Notes under the pieces: model-generated | Database searches by the model: none | What the model was told of the DNA's origin: nothing | The model's input: only the letters and a program-made list of their open reading frames with translations | Translations under genes and position numbers: made by a program | In this document: positions 49,533 to 59,511 of the stretch, piece by piece | Layout: each line of letters starts with the position of its first letter | Numbering within the stretch: position 1 is the stretch's first letter | Origin: Bordetella sp. H567 | Lineage (GTDB): Bacteria; Pseudomonadota; Gammaproteobacteria; Burkholderiales; Burkholderiaceae_B | Assembly (NCBI RefSeq): GCF_001704295.1 | Contig: NZ_CP012334.1 | Coordinates: 3,484,084 to 3,548,083 of the forward strand | Length of the DNA: 64,000 nt | Direction of reading: 5' to 3'

Positions 49533-49976
49533 TCACGCCGGCAATGCGCGCGCCATCGCCACATGCGGGATGCCCGCCTCCATGAATTCGTCGCCTTCCA
49601 CCACGAAGCCCTGTCGTTCATAAAAGCCCCGCGCATGCGTCTGGGCGTTCAGCATCAGTTTCCGATGGCCCGCGGCGCGCCCGGCCTCGACCAGTGCCTG
49701 CAACAGATGCGCGCCGACGCCCAGGCCCCGCGCGCGGCGATGTACCGCCATGCGGCCGATGTGGCCATCGGGAAGCAACCTGCCCGTTCCCACGACCTGT
49801 CCATCGGCATCGTAGGCCACCGCATGGACACACACGGCATCGAATTCGTCCATCTCGATTTCCGGCGGCACATTCTGCTCCACGACGAAAACGGCATGCC
49901 GGACCGCGGCTGCGTCATCGCGCAGGCGCGTCCAATCGCCCACGACGACGGTAACGGTAACGGGTGGCTGCCTCAT
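49533..49976 (-). CDS. GNAT N-acetyltransferase
   Basis: 147 aa. Family features: AAVRHAVFVVEQNVPPEIE near the start, VVGTGRLLPDGHIGRMAVH (beta4), the acetyl-CoA loop RRARGLGVGAHLL and GFYERQGFVVEGDEF. Resembles the YjcF/ElaA branch. ATG chosen after a GAAGGGA site. Substrate unknown. Confidence 0.9.
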   Translation of the reverse strand: MRQPPVTVTVVVGDWTRLRDDAAAVRHAVFVVEQNVPPEIEMDEFDAVCVHAVAYDADGQVVGTGRLLPDGHIGRMAVHRRARGLGVGAHLLQALVEAGRAAGHRKLMLNAQTHARGFYERQGFVVEGDEFMEAGIPHVAMARALPA

Positions 49977-50133
49977 GCTGTTTTCCCTTCTCACAGACCA
50001 AGAAAGCCTCGATTTTCGCCAGTGCGGGCCGGACAGGCAAATTTCCGCACCGGTCCCGGAGAAGACGCCGGCGGATACATGACGGAATGCGCGGACAGTT
50101 AGAATGACTCCCTTTTTTCCACGCATTTTTCCC

Positions 50134-51078
50134 ATGCATGCCGTCATTACCGCCGCCCTGCCGGTGTTCGCGCTGATTCTGGTGGGATGGCTGGCGGCAC
50201 GCAGGCGGCTGCTCGGTGCAACCGCCAGCGACGTACTCAATCGCTTCGTGGTCTATCTGTCACTGCCGGCGCTGTTGTTTCGCGCCATGTCACAAGTGAC
50301 TTGGGAACAACTCGCGCATCCGGGCTATGTCCTGTCGTTCCTCGGCGGCATCGCCGCGGCCTTCGCGGTGGCCCTGATCGCGCATCGCGGCAAGCACACT
50401 GCCCTGACCGACATCAGCATCGAAGCCTTGAGCAATTCCTATGCGAATGTCGGTTTCATGGGCATCCCGCTCTGCCTGGTCCTGTTCGGCCAGCAAAGCC
50501 TTGCGCCCGCGGTCGTGGCGACCCTCATGACGGCCTGCGTGCTGTTTGGGGTGTCGATCGCGCTCATCGAAGCGGACCAGCGGCATGGCCAGCACCTGGG
50601 CAAAACCGCGGCCAAGGTAGGCGCGGCCTTGATCCGCAATCCCTTGCTCGTATCGCCGGTACTGGGCTTCGCCTGGGCGGTCACCGGCCTGCCGCTGCCG
50701 GAATCCATGGATCGCTTCATGGTCCTGCTGGGCAACGCGGCCAGCCCCTGCGCCCTGATCGCCATCGGGCTGTTTCTGGCCCAGACCGAGGCCGGGGGCA
50801 ATGGCGTCGTGGTCGCACGCGTGGTGGCGGCGAAGCTGCTGGTACAACCCGCGGTCACGGCCGCTCTGGCTTTCGGCGTATTTACCATGCCGCCCGTCTG
50901 GTCATGGACCGCTGTGCTGCTAAGCGCCCTGCCCATAGGCACCGGCCCTTTCATCCTGGCCCAGCTGTATGGCCGCGACGCCCGCGTGGCATCGCGCACC
51001 ATCCTGCTCTCCACGCTGGCCTCGGTCTTGACCATTTCGGCGCTGGTCGCCTGGATAGAGCAGCTTGGCGTGCGCTAG
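50134..51078 (+). CDS. AEC-family transporter
   Basis: Auxin-efflux-carrier family permease, 314 aa, about 10 helices. It has the N-terminal ALPVFALILVGWLAARRRLL and the conserved EALSNSYANVGFMGIPLCL segment. Many bacterial members move malate, malonate or other carboxylates. An ATG ten codons upstream (50104) is also possible. Separated from arsB by 60 bp. Confidence 0.88.
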   Translation: MHAVITAALPVFALILVGWLAARRRLLGATASDVLNRFVVYLSLPALLFRAMSQVTWEQLAHPGYVLSFLGGIAAAFAVALIAHRGKHTALTDISIEALSNSYANVGFMGIPLCLVLFGQQSLAPAVVATLMTACVLFGVSIALIEADQRHGQHLGKTAAKVGAALIRNPLLVSPVLGFAWAVTGLPLPESMDRFMVLLGNAASPCALIAIGLFLAQTEAGGNGVVVARVVAAKLLVQPAVTAALAFGVFTMPPVWSWTAVLLSALPIGTGPFILAQLYGRDARVASRTILLSTLASVLTISALVAWIEQLGVR

Positions 51079-51138
51079 CACACCACCGGCCCCCGCTCGT
51101 GAACCTCTACCCTTCCTGCCTCCCCTGACGCCTGCCCC

Positions 51139-52416
51139 ATGCTCGCCGCCTGCATCTTCATCCTGACCCTCGCCATGGTCATCATCCAGCCCCGTGGCCT
51201 GGGTGTCGGCTGGAGCGCCGCGGGCGGCGCCTTGCTGGCGCTCGCCGTGGGCGTCGTGCACGTCGGCGATATCGCCGAAGTGTGGCATATCGTGTGGAAC
51301 GCCACGGCCACATTCATCGCCATCATCATCACCAGCCTGATCCTGGACGAAGCGGGCTTCTTCAAATGGTGCGCATTGCATGTGGCGCGATGGGGCCGAG
51401 GACATGGCGGGCGGCTGTTCGTGCTGGTGGTACTGCTGGGCGCCATGGTCACCGCGCTGTTCGCCAACGATGGCGCGGCGTTGATCCTGACGCCTATCGT
51501 CATGGAAGTGCTGCTGGCGCTCGGCTTCGGACCGGCTGCCTCCCTTTCTTTCGTCATGGCGGCGGGCTTCATCGCCGATACCGGCAGCCTGCCGCTGATC
51601 GTCTCCAATCTGGTCAATATCGTCTCGGCGGATTTCTTCAACACCGGTTTCGCGCGCTATGCCGCCGTCATGGTGCCGGTGAACGTCGCCGCCGTGGCCG
51701 CTTCCCTGGTCATGCTGACGCTCGTATTCAGGCGCGCCATCCCCAGCCGCTACGACGATAGCCGGCTGCCCGAGCCGCGCAGCGCGATACGCGACCGCGC
51801 GACCTTTCGCGCGGGGTGGATCGTGCTGGCCCTGCTGCTGGCCGGCTTTTTCATTCTGGAGCCCGTGGGCATACCGGTAAGCGCGATTGCCGCGGTAGGC
51901 GCGCTGGCGCTGCTCGCCGTGGCGGGACGCACCCACATCGTGGGCACGCGCCGCATCATGCGCGGCGCGCCGTGGCACATCGTCGTGTTCTCGCTGGGGA
52001 TGTATTTGGTGGTGTATGGACTGCGCAATGCCGGCCTGACATCGCAGCTGAGTACCTTCCTGTCCTGGTGCGCGCAAGGCGGCGTGTGGGGCGGCGCGTT
52101 CGGGGCGGGCATCGCCGCGGCCACGCTGTCGTCCATCATGAACAATCTGCCGGCGGTGTTAGTGGGTGCGCTTTCGATCGCCGACGCCACGGCCACGGCT
52201 GCCGCGCGCGAGGCCATGATCTATGCCAACGTCATCGGCAGCGACCTGGGCCCCAAGATCACGCCCATCGGCAGCCTGGCGACCTTGCTGTGGCTGCATG
52301 TGCTCGAACGCAAGGGCATGCGCATCGGCTGGGGATATTACTTTCGCATCGGCATCGTGCTGACCATCCCGGTGCTGTTGGCTACCCTGGCCGCCCTGGC
52401 CTGGCGCTTGAGCTGA
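51139..52416 (+). CDS. arsB: ArsB-type arsenite efflux pump
   Basis: Inner-membrane arsenite/antimonite exporter, 425 aa, about 12 helices. [34 protein letters not shown] and [20 protein letters not shown] are family hallmarks. No arsR, arsC or arsA is adjacent, so regulation and linked reduction are not local. Other ion-transporter-superfamily functions cannot be fully excluded. Confidence 0.88.
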   Translation: MLAACIFILTLAMVIIQPRGLGVGWSAAGGALLALAVGVVHVGDIAEVWHIVWNATATFIAIIITSLILDEAGFFKWCALHVARWGRGHGGRLFVLVVLLGAMVTALFANDGAALILTPIVMEVLLALGFGPAASLSFVMAAGFIADTGSLPLIVSNLVNIVSADFFNTGFARYAAVMVPVNVAAVAASLVMLTLVFRRAIPSRYDDSRLPEPRSAIRDRATFRAGWIVLALLLAGFFILEPVGIPVSAIAAVGALALLAVAGRTHIVGTRRIMRGAPWHIVVFSLGMYLVVYGLRNAGLTSQLSTFLSWCAQGGVWGGAFGAGIAAATLSSIMNNLPAVLVGALSIADATATAAAREAMIYANVIGSDLGPKITPIGSLATLLWLHVLERKGMRIGWGYYFRIGIVLTIPVLLATLAALAWRLS

Positions 52417-52426
52417 CACCGCAGCA

Positions 52427-52476
52427 TTATTTCTTTTTTATCTAAATAAATCGACAATAATTATTTAAAGAAATAA
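52427..52476. promoter_or_regulatory. AT-rich inverted repeat upstream of the YeeE/YedE gene
   Basis: TTATTTCTTT (52427-52436) and its exact complement AAAGAAATAA (52467-52476) enclose 30 AT-rich bases. The second arm is also part of a tighter TTATTT-AAAG-AAATAA. May be a hairpin (arsB end) or a paired operator. Confidence 0.45.
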
Positions 52477-52547
52477 GTCGCCCGCCCGTACATTCACGAT
52501 TTTGGCGCCCCCTTCGCAAGGGGCGCTGCCACTTTCCGCACAGTCTC

Positions 52548-53774
52548 ATGTCTGCCAACGCCTCGACCCTCGATTTCCGCCCCACGGCCCCTGGGCTGCG
52601 CTTCAATAGCCGTCCATTCTGGGTCGCCTTGCTGCTGCTGGGGGTGGGTGCCTGGTACCTGGAGGCTACCGTAGGCTGGCGACAGGCCGCCTTGTGGATC
52701 ACGGGTGCCCTGCTCGGCGTCACCCTGTACCACGCGTCGTTCGGCTTCACCCAGGCATGGCGCGTATTTGTGTCCGACCGCCGCGCGGCCGGCCTGCGCG
52801 GCCAGATGCTGATGCTCGCGGTCGGCGTCGTGTTGTTCTTTCCAATCCTGGCCCAAGGCACGTTGTTCGGCCAGCCGGTGGCCGGCCTGGTATCGCCAGC
52901 CGGCGGCTCGGTACTGCTGGGCGCATTCCTGTTCGGCGTGGGCATGCAGCTGGGCGGCGGCTGCGCCTCGGGCACGCTCTTCGCGGTAGGCGGCGGCAAC
53001 ACACGCATGCTGGTGACCTTGTTGTTCTTCGTGGTGGGCTCGGTGCTGGGCACCTATACCTTCCCCTGGTGGTCGGCCCTGCCCGCCATCAAGCCGACGT
53101 CCTTCGTGCTGGCCTGGGGGCCTCTGCCCGCCATCCTCTCCAACTTGGCGGTGTTCGCGCTCATCGCCTGGATCGCGACCCGCATGGAGCGGCGCCGCCA
53201 CGGCCGTATCGTCTCGTTCGCTTCGCGCACCGACCGCCCGGCCAGCCTGTGGCGCGGCCCGTGGCCGCTGATCTGGGGCGGCGTCGCCCTGGTGGGACTG
53301 AACCTCGTCACGCTGGCGCTGGCCGGCCGTCCCTGGGGCATTACGTCGGCTTTCGCGCTTTGGGGCGCGAAGGCTTACGACGCGATGGGCGGCGACGTGG
53401 CCGGCTGGGCTTATTGGGTCAAGCAATCCAAGTCGCTGGCCGCCCCCTTGCGAGAGGATGTCAGCACGGTCATGGACATCGGACTGATGCTTGGCGCCCT
53501 GGTCGCCGCCTGTGCCGCCGGCAAATTCGCGCCGGTCTGGAAAGTACCGGCGCGTTCCCTGGCCGGCGCCGTGGCAGGCGGCCTGCTGCTGGGATTCGGC
53601 GCCCGCATGGCCTACGGGTGCAATATCGGCGCCTATTTCAGCGGCATCCTATCGGGCAGCCTGCATGCCTGGCTGTGGCTGCCGGCGGCCTTCGCCGGCA
53701 GCGCGCTGGGCGTCCAGCTGCGTCCCATCTTTGGCCTGGCCGTGGAAAAATCCCCGCCGCCCAGCAGCTGCTGA
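52548..53774 (+). CDS. YeeE/YedE-family sulfur transporter (TsuA-like)
   Basis: Membrane protein, 408 aa, two YeeE repeats. Cysteines known to relay thiosulfate in TsuA appear as C139 (QLGGGCASGTL) and C358 (YGCNIGAYF). A sulfur carrier such as TusA/YeeD is not adjacent. Reads toward a terminator and then the FMN enzyme gene. Likely takes up thiosulfate or a related reduced sulfur species. Confidence 0.88.
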   Translation: MSANASTLDFRPTAPGLRFNSRPFWVALLLLGVGAWYLEATVGWRQAALWITGALLGVTLYHASFGFTQAWRVFVSDRRAAGLRGQMLMLAVGVVLFFPILAQGTLFGQPVAGLVSPAGGSVLLGAFLFGVGMQLGGGCASGTLFAVGGGNTRMLVTLLFFVVGSVLGTYTFPWWSALPAIKPTSFVLAWGPLPAILSNLAVFALIAWIATRMERRRHGRIVSFASRTDRPASLWRGPWPLIWGGVALVGLNLVTLALAGRPWGITSAFALWGAKAYDAMGGDVAGWAYWVKQSKSLAAPLREDVSTVMDIGLMLGALVAACAAGKFAPVWKVPARSLAGAVAGGLLLGFGARMAYGCNIGAYFSGILSGSLHAWLWLPAAFAGSALGVQLRPIFGLAVEKSPPPSSC

Positions 53775-53813
53775 CGGCGTCATCCGGCCGCACAGGCCGG
53801 CGCGAACCCCCAG

Positions 53814-53845
53814 AAACCGGAGCCCGTGGCTCCGGTTTTGCTTTT
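53814..53845 (+). terminator. Terminator after the YeeE/YedE gene
   Basis: AACCGGAGCC, loop CGT, GGCTCCGGTT, then TT and a T-rich tail. The 3' arm also reads TGGCTCC-N4-TTGCT, a partial sigma-54 -24/-12 element, probably by chance. Confidence 0.85.
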
Positions 53846-53967
53846 CTCCGTCCGCCGGCACCTGTTTCAACGCCCCCACACCTGCGCGCGCATGGCCGAC
53901 GCGGCTTTCTGTTATGGTTTGCCGCGTTCGATTCAGCGGGGCCCGCGCCCGGCGGTAAGGAAGACAT

Positions 53968-55629
53968 ATGTCCTGGTTCGCGATACGGTTTTCGACATTG
54001 GCACTCGTTCTGGTGGGCACGGTTTGCACCGTCACGCTGGCGCTCGTCTCTTCGCTGGCATGGCTCTGGGCCGCGATCCCCTTGGCGGCCCTGGCATTGC
54101 TGGGCCTGTATGACCTGGCCCAGCCGCACCACGCGATACGCCGCAACTATCCCATCCTGGGCAACCTGCGCTTCCTGTTCGAAGCCATACGTCCGGAGAT
54201 CCGCCAGTACTTCCTGGAAGACGATACCAACGCCACGCCGTTTTCACGGGCGCAGCGCTCCATCGTCTATCAGCGCGCCAAGAAACAGGTGGACAAGCGC
54301 CCTTTCGGTACCCAGGAAGAGGTCTATAACGACCGCTATGAATGGATGAATCATTCGCTCGCGCCGACGCACGTGGCCGACAGCGACTTCCGGGTCACCA
54401 TCGGCGGCCCGCATTGCAAGCAGCCTTATTCCATGTCGGCGCTGAATATCTCGGCGATGAGCTTTGGCGCGCTGTCCGGCAACGCCATCACGGCATTGAA
54501 CGAAGGCGCGCGCATCGGCAATTTCGCCCACGACACCGGCGAAGGCGGCATCAGTCCGTATCACCGCAAGCCGGGCGGCGCGCTGGTCTGGAACATTGGA
54601 TCCGGCTATTTCGGCTGCCGCGACGAACAAGGCAATTTTTCGCCTGAGGCATTTGCGCGCAATGCCCGCAATCCCCAAGTGAAGATGATCGAAATCAAGC
54701 TGTCGCAGGGCGCCAAACCCGGCCATGGCGGTATCCTGCCCGGCGCCAAGGTGACGCCGGAAATCGCCGAAACGCGCGGCGTGGCACCGTGGAAGGACTG
54801 CAACTCGCCCGCCGGGCACAGCGCCTTCGACACGCCCATCGGGTTGATGCGCTTCGTGGCGCGGCTGCGCGAGCTGTCCGAAGGCAAGCCCGTGGGCTTC
54901 AAGTTTTGCGTCGGCCATCCCTGGGAATGGTTCGCCATCGTGAAGGCGATGCTCGAAACTGGGATCACGCCGGACTTCATCGTCGTCGATGGCGCCGAAG
55001 GCGGAACCGGCGCGGCGCCACCGGAATTCGTGGACCACGTGGGCACGCCGCTGCGCGAAGGCTTGCGCCTGGTGCATAACACGCTGGTCGGCGTCAATCT
55101 GCGGGAACGCATCCGTATCGGCGCATCCGGCAAGATCATCACGGCCTTCGACATGGCGCGCACCATGGCGCTGGGCGCCGACTGGTGCAACGCCGCGCGC
55201 GGCTTCATGTTCGCGATCGGCTGTATCCAGGCGCAGTCGTGCCACACGGACAAATGCCCCACCGGCGTCGCAACCCAGGACCCGGTGCGCCAGCGCGCGC
55301 TGGTTGTACCAGACAAGGCGCAGCGCGTGGCGAACTTCCATGAGAACACCCTGCATGCGCTGGCCGAGCTGCTGGGCGCGGCCGGCCTGACCCATCCCGG
55401 CGCGCTGAGGCCCCATCACATCGCGAGACGCATCTCGCCTTCGGAGGTACGGCTGCTTTCCGCGGTCTTTCCCGAACTGTCGCCTGGTGAATTGCTGGAA
55501 GGCAAGTTCCGGCACCGTCTGTTCGAGACGGGCTGGACTATGGCGCGCGCGGATTCATTCCTGCCCACGCAGGACATTACGTCCGTCCAGGCGATCGCCG
55601 ACTGCCCGCCCGAGCCCGTGCCCGCCTGA
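53968..55629 (+). CDS. Membrane-anchored FMN glutamate-synthase-like protein
   Basis: 553 aa. Two N-terminal helices (about 5-50) anchor it to the inner membrane; then the GltB FMN-binding domain with SMSALNISAMSFGALSGNAI, DTGEGGISPYH, VDGAEGGTGAAP and IRIGASGKI. The 3Fe-4S cysteines C419, C425 and C430 have the C-x5-C-x4-C spacing of glutamate synthase. There is no amidotransferase domain and no GltD gene, so it is not a full GOGAT; electron donor and product are unknown. Confidence 0.88.
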   Translation: MSWFAIRFSTLALVLVGTVCTVTLALVSSLAWLWAAIPLAALALLGLYDLAQPHHAIRRNYPILGNLRFLFEAIRPEIRQYFLEDDTNATPFSRAQRSIVYQRAKKQVDKRPFGTQEEVYNDRYEWMNHSLAPTHVADSDFRVTIGGPHCKQPYSMSALNISAMSFGALSGNAITALNEGARIGNFAHDTGEGGISPYHRKPGGALVWNIGSGYFGCRDEQGNFSPEAFARNARNPQVKMIEIKLSQGAKPGHGGILPGAKVTPEIAETRGVAPWKDCNSPAGHSAFDTPIGLMRFVARLRELSEGKPVGFKFCVGHPWEWFAIVKAMLETGITPDFIVVDGAEGGTGAAPPEFVDHVGTPLREGLRLVHNTLVGVNLRERIRIGASGKIITAFDMARTMALGADWCNAARGFMFAIGCIQAQSCHTDKCPTGVATQDPVRQRALVVPDKAQRVANFHENTLHALAELLGAAGLTHPGALRPHHIARRISPSEVRLLSAVFPELSPGELLEGKFRHRLFETGWTMARADSFLPTQDITSVQAIADCPPEPVPA

Positions 55630-55640
55630 ACCCGGTACCG

Positions 55641-55656
55641 CGGCACAGGGCTTGCG
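55641..55656 (+). promoter_or_regulatory. Sigma-54 promoter of the small acidic protein gene
   Basis: CGGCACA-N4-TTGCG: GG at 55642-55643 and GC at 55654-55655, the correct 10-bp interval. Differs from TGGCAC...TTGCW at the first and last bases. 60 bp before the start codon. Confidence 0.5.
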
Positions 55657-55715
55657 TGCCCGGGCCTACCGCGCCCGCAGTGCAACGCCGGGCGCCACCT
55701 GTTCAGGAGGCTCAC

Positions 55716-55997
55716 ATGGCAACACGCTACAACCCTGACGCCGATCTCATGGGTAATGGGCTGCCCGGCCACGGCAACCGTGCGCTAGGCCCCAGCGATT
55801 CCTCGGACTCGGCCAGCGATCTCGGCCCCGATACGCCGGACACCGACAGCGATGCCAGCGGCACCGGCGAACGAGCGGACGTCGAAGGCGATTCGGACGA
55901 CATCATCGGCGACGACGTCGCGCCCGACCGCATCGTGGATGAAGACCAGGCGGGGCTGGCGCACACGCGCCCGGACCCGACCCGCAACGGTGGCTAA
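55716..55997 (+). CDS. Small acidic, disordered protein
   Basis: 93 aa, no signal peptide or helix. Opens MATRYNPDADLMGNGLPGHG; middle is a low-complexity Asp/Ser/Thr/Gly stretch with repeated D-S, D-T and SDAS pairs; ends LAHTRPDPTRNGG. Strongly negative and probably unstructured. ATG follows a perfect AGGAGG site. I recall similar short acidic proteins in related genera but no function. The sigma-54-type promoter in front suggests it belongs to the island. Confidence 0.75.
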   Translation: MATRYNPDADLMGNGLPGHGNRALGPSDSSDSASDLGPDTPDTDSDASGTGERADVEGDSDDIIGDDVAPDRIVDEDQAGLAHTRPDPTRNGG

Positions 55998-56092
55998 GCC
56001 CGTCTTGCAGGGCCTGCGCGCGGGACCTGCCCGTTGATCGACACGCCTGCTCCAGCCGGCATACGGCCATTTACGGCCGATGTGCGCGGCCC

Positions 56093-57487
56093 CTACTTTG
56101 CCGCGCGGCCGGCCGATTCCGGCTTGGCGCCGCCATCGCCGTTCACCTTGGGGAAATGCCCCGCGGCCGCGTACTCTTCCAGGCGGTTGTAAAGCGTCTT
56201 CAGGCTGATGCCGAGGATTTCGGCGGCGTGCTTCTTGACCCCACCGCATTGCTCCAGCGTCGCGAAGATCAATCGCCGATCCGCGTCGGCCAGGGGCACG
56301 CCCACCGGCACCGTGATCTGCGAACCCGTCGCGGTCTTTTCGGGAGACATCTGCAAGGGCACCACGCCGGCACGGATTTCATTGTCGTCAGCCAGGATGA
56401 AGGCGCGATGGACGTAGTTCTTCAGTTCGCGCACATTACCCGGCCAGGTGTGATTGCGCAGGCTCTCCAGCGTATCGACGGCGAACTTCTTGTCCGCGCC
56501 GCGTTCCTTGTTCAGCATGTCCAGATAGCGCTGCGCGATGAGGATCACGTCGTCCCCGCGCTCACGCAGCGGCGGCAGCTCCACGGGAAACACGTTCAGC
56601 CGGTGATAGAGGTCCTCGCGCAACTTGCCTTCGGCGACGGCCTCTTCCGGATTGCGGTTGGTTGCCGCCACGACGCGTACGTCGCTGGCGATCTCGCGGT
56701 TGGTCCCGACGCGCATGAATAGCCCCGTCTCCAGCACGCGCAGCAACTTCACCTGCAGGTCGATGGGCATTTCGGTGATTTCGTCCAGGAACAGCGTGCC
56801 GCCCGCCGCGCGTTCGAAGTAGCCCTTGTGCTGTCGGTCCGCGCCGGTAAAGCTCCCACGCTCGTGGCCGAACATCTCGCTTTCGATCAGGTTGGGCGAA
56901 ATGGCGCCGCAATTGACCGGCAGGAAGGGGCCCTTGCGCCGCCCGCTCAATTCGTGAATGGCTTGCGCGGCAAGCTCCTTGCCCGTGCCGCTGTCACCCA
57001 TGAGAAAGACGGTGGCTTCCGTCGGCGCAACCTTGGCGATCTGGCGATACAGCTGCTTCATGGGCTGCGAGCGCCCGAGCATCTTGCCGAAGCGGTCCTC
57101 GTCCTCGAATGGCCCGCCCCACGGCGACAGGTCGGCATTGCGCGGCATGCGCCCGAGCACCATCTTCAGGCGCTGGATATTGACGGGCTTGAGCAGATAA
57201 TCGATGGCGCCAAGGCGCAACGCATCCACCGCGCTCTCGACGCTGGCGTGGCCGGTAATGAACACGACGTCGACGTTCGGTGAACTCAATGCCTGGAAGA
57301 TGTCCAGGCCACTTCCATCCGGTAGCTGCAGGTCGGACAAAACCAGGTCCGGCGATTGACGAAGAATCTGGATCTTCGCCTCGCGCAAGTCGCTGGCTTG
57401 GGCAACGGTAAACCCTTCGTCCTTGACGATCTCGGCCAGCGCGGTTCGCACTGGAGATTCGTCATCGACGATCAAAACATGTGGCAT
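56093..57487 (-). CDS. NtrC-family sigma-54 response regulator, no adjacent kinase
   Basis: 464 aa. Receiver 1-120 with DDE (8-10), phosphorylation D52 ([13 protein letters not shown]), K100 (YLLKPVN). AAA+ domain: Walker A GDSGTGKE (164-171), sigma-54 contact loop GSFTGA (211-216; the first A of GAFTGA is S), Walker [11 protein letters not shown]-terminal Fis-type HTH with [17 protein letters not shown]. No histidine kinase is adjacent. It is divergent from the receiver-less activator; its recognition helix is nearly identical to that one's. Confidence 0.94.
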   Translation of the reverse strand: MPHVLIVDDESPVRTALAEIVKDEGFTVAQASDLREAKIQILRQSPDLVLSDLQLPDGSGLDIFQALSSPNVDVVFITGHASVESAVDALRLGAIDYLLKPVNIQRLKMVLGRMPRNADLSPWGGPFEDEDRFGKMLGRSQPMKQLYRQIAKVAPTEATVFLMGDSGTGKELAAQAIHELSGRRKGPFLPVNCGAISPNLIESEMFGHERGSFTGADRQHKGYFERAAGGTLFLDEITEMPIDLQVKLLRVLETGLFMRVGTNREIASDVRVVAATNRNPEEAVAEGKLREDLYHRLNVFPVELPPLRERGDDVILIAQRYLDMLNKERGADKKFAVDTLESLRNHTWPGNVRELKNYVHRAFILADDNEIRAGVVPLQMSPEKTATGSQITVPVGVPLADADRRLIFATLEQCGGVKKHAAEILGISLKTLYNRLEEYAAAGHFPKVNGDGGAKPESAGRAAK

Positions 57488-57758
57488 GCGCAGTTCCGTG
57501 AAGTTCGCGGTTTTTTTCAGGGTCTGAAAAAGCCGGGGCGCACCGCGCCCCGCTGGGCTTTATTCTAGCCTCCACCGTACGCCCCCCGCATCGCGTTTAA
57601 GACGGAGGCCAGTGCATAATGGGGACCATTCGCGGGCAGCGAAGCTTATCGCGCCGTGTTTTGGGCGTACGTAATCAATTCGTACAGTTAGCTAAGATTT
57701 TCATCTACTTTCAAGTGCTTGCAATGGCGAGTATTCTGGATAAGTAGGATCACGAGAT

Positions 57759-58838
57759 ATGCAGCCGACCGATATTGCGAACGCCAATTCCAGGCGCCCG
57801 ACAGCCAAACGAGCCATCAAGGAAATGGGAAGCCCCACCCCTACGACGTCACGGGTCGCGAATCGCGCGGACCCGGCGGCCTTCCCAGCTCCCTCGTCCA
57901 TGGGAAAGTGCGATGCCATGCGCCGTCTGGCTGAGCAGATCGACAAAGTAGCCGGTACCGATGCCAGCGTTCTGGTCGTGGGCGAAAGCGGTACCGGGAA
58001 GGAGCTGGTGGCGCGCGCCATACACGGCGGCAGCGACCGCGCCGACCAACCTTTCGTCCCCGTCAACTGCGGCGCCATCCCGGCCACCTTGATCGAGGCC
58101 GAACTGTTCGGCCACGAGAAAGGCAGCTTTACCGGCGCCATCGCCCAGAATATCGGCTACTTCGAGCATGCCAGCGGCGGCACGCTGTTCCTGGACGAGG
58201 TAACCGAGATGCCGCTGGACATGCAGGTGCAGCTGTTGCGCGTCCTGGAGACCGGCACGTTTCATCGGGTGGGCGGACTACAGCCGGTGCGCGTCAATGT
58301 GCGCATCGTCGCGGCGACGAATCGTGACCCGTATACCGCCGTCAACGAAGGCCGGTTCCGCGAGGACCTGCTCTACCGGCTGGCGGTCGTGCCGCTCCGC
58401 GTGCCGCCGCTGCGTGAGCGGCTGGAGGACGTACCGTACCTGGCGCAACGCTTCCTGGACAGCTTCAACGCTGCGGAAGGCACCAACAAGACCTTCTCGA
58501 AGCGGGCCCTGGAAACGCTCCTGGCCTACGACTGGCCCGGCAATGTCCGCGAACTGAAGAACACCATACACCGGGCCTACATCCTTGCCGACAATGTAGT
58601 GGAAATCGCGGGGCCGGCGCTGTCGCGCCGCCAACCCAAGGCGCAGGTCGCCCAGGGCACCCTGAAGATGTCCGTGGGGACGTCCCTGCTGCAGGCGCAG
58701 CGGGAGCTGATCCTGGCCACGCTGGCGCATCACCAGGGCGACAAGCGCCTTACCGCCCGCACCTTGGGCATCAGCCTGAAGACGCTATACAACCGGCTCG
58801 GCACCTACGACGCCTCGGCCGGTTCCCACACAGGATAA
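57759..58838 (+). CDS. Sigma-54 activator lacking a receiver domain
   Basis: 359 aa. Only about 48 basic/disordered residues precede the AAA+ domain, so there is no receiver, GAF or PAS sensor. Walker A GESGTGKE (75-82), loop GSFTGA (122-127), Walker [10 protein letters not shown], arginine-finger region and [10 protein letters not shown] are intact. C-terminal [19 protein letters not shown]. PspF-like in layout: likely constitutively active unless held by a partner protein. Start ATG after AGGATCACGAG. A GTACG-N9-CGTAC repeat lies at 57667-57685 upstream. Confidence 0.93.
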   Translation: MQPTDIANANSRRPTAKRAIKEMGSPTPTTSRVANRADPAAFPAPSSMGKCDAMRRLAEQIDKVAGTDASVLVVGESGTGKELVARAIHGGSDRADQPFVPVNCGAIPATLIEAELFGHEKGSFTGAIAQNIGYFEHASGGTLFLDEVTEMPLDMQVQLLRVLETGTFHRVGGLQPVRVNVRIVAATNRDPYTAVNEGRFREDLLYRLAVVPLRVPPLRERLEDVPYLAQRFLDSFNAAEGTNKTFSKRALETLLAYDWPGNVRELKNTIHRAYILADNVVEIAGPALSRRQPKAQVAQGTLKMSVGTSLLQAQRELILATLAHHQGDKRLTARTLGISLKTLYNRLGTYDASAGSHTG

Positions 58839-58847
58839 GCAGCGCGT

Positions 58848-59300
58848 TCAGGACCAGTACGGCGGCTGCCCGTAGTATTCATGGATGGCCGCGGCCCATG
58901 CGGGGTCCGCCATGCGAGGCCAGTTGTCCTTGTCGAATCCCGCGGCGTTGCGCAGCCGCTCCAGATCGATATCGAGCAGAAAGCATTTGCGGTCGGTGTC
59001 CAGCGTAAGCGCGCTCCACGGCACCGCGAAGAGCTTGTCGCCTATCCCCATGACGCCGCCGCGGGCCAGGACAGCATAGGCGATACGCCCCGCCGGAACG
59101 TCGATCATGATGTCCTGCAGCACCCCCAGTTTCTCCCCGGACAGGTTGAGCACGTCGTTGCCTTCCAGCGTGGCCGCGGCCATGATCTCGGGCCCCGGCC
59201 CCGTGCCGGACTTCTTTCCCGACCCCACGATGCGCGTTTCGGCGGGGGAGCCGGCCGCGGCAACCCGTGCCGGGCCGGCGGTATCACGGCCATGGTCCAT
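58848..59300 (-). CDS. PRC-barrel domain protein
   Basis: 150 aa, soluble. About 45 disordered residues, then a PRC barrel: MAAATLEGNDVLNLSGEKLG, VLQDIMIDVPAGRIAYAVLA and DKLFAVPWSALTLD. PRC barrels occur in RimM, in photosynthetic reaction centres and in stress proteins; this one resembles the stand-alone stress type. ATG after AGGAGG. Convergent with the receiver-less activator and divergent from rpoN. I see no good sigma-54 element in front of it. Confidence 0.88.
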   Translation of the reverse strand: MDHGRDTAGPARVAAAGSPAETRIVGSGKKSGTGPGPEIMAAATLEGNDVLNLSGEKLGVLQDIMIDVPAGRIAYAVLARGGVMGIGDKLFAVPWSALTLDTDRKCFLLDIDLERLRNAAGFDKDNWPRMADPAWAAAIHEYYGQPPYWS

Positions 59301-59423
59301 CTCGACCTCCTGGAAACTGCACCACCGAGCGCCGCCTGGGCCCCGTCTGGAAGTTATTACATGAGCTGGTAATTCCGTCTGGCGAAGAGAAGGACACCGC
59401 GCCAACCCGGGATTTGCCAGACA

Positions 59424-59437
59424 CCATGCCAGCATGC
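59424..59437. promoter_or_regulatory. Possible activator site upstream of rpoN
   Basis: CCATGC-CAGCATGC, about 76 bp upstream of the rpoN -24 element. Its halves match those of the 20-bp inverted repeat at 61602-61621 (CCATGC and CAGCATG), but arranged closer together. Confidence 0.35.
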
Positions 59438-59511
59438 GGCGTGCCTTGGAAAGCCAATAAATACGCGGGTTTGCCGGCAGCCGCTCGCCGAGGCAGCGTC
59501 GTGCCAAAACA

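Noticed and set aside
53827-53842. Sigma-54-like element TGGCTCC-N4-TTGCT before the FMN enzyme gene
   Set aside because: It is formed by the 3' arm of a strong terminator hairpin and differs at two -24 positions; probably chance.
57612-57628. GG/GC pair with correct spacing upstream of the NtrC-type gene (minus)
   Set aside because: Other consensus positions fail (TGGTCCC and ATGCA); not good enough to call a sigma-54 promoter.
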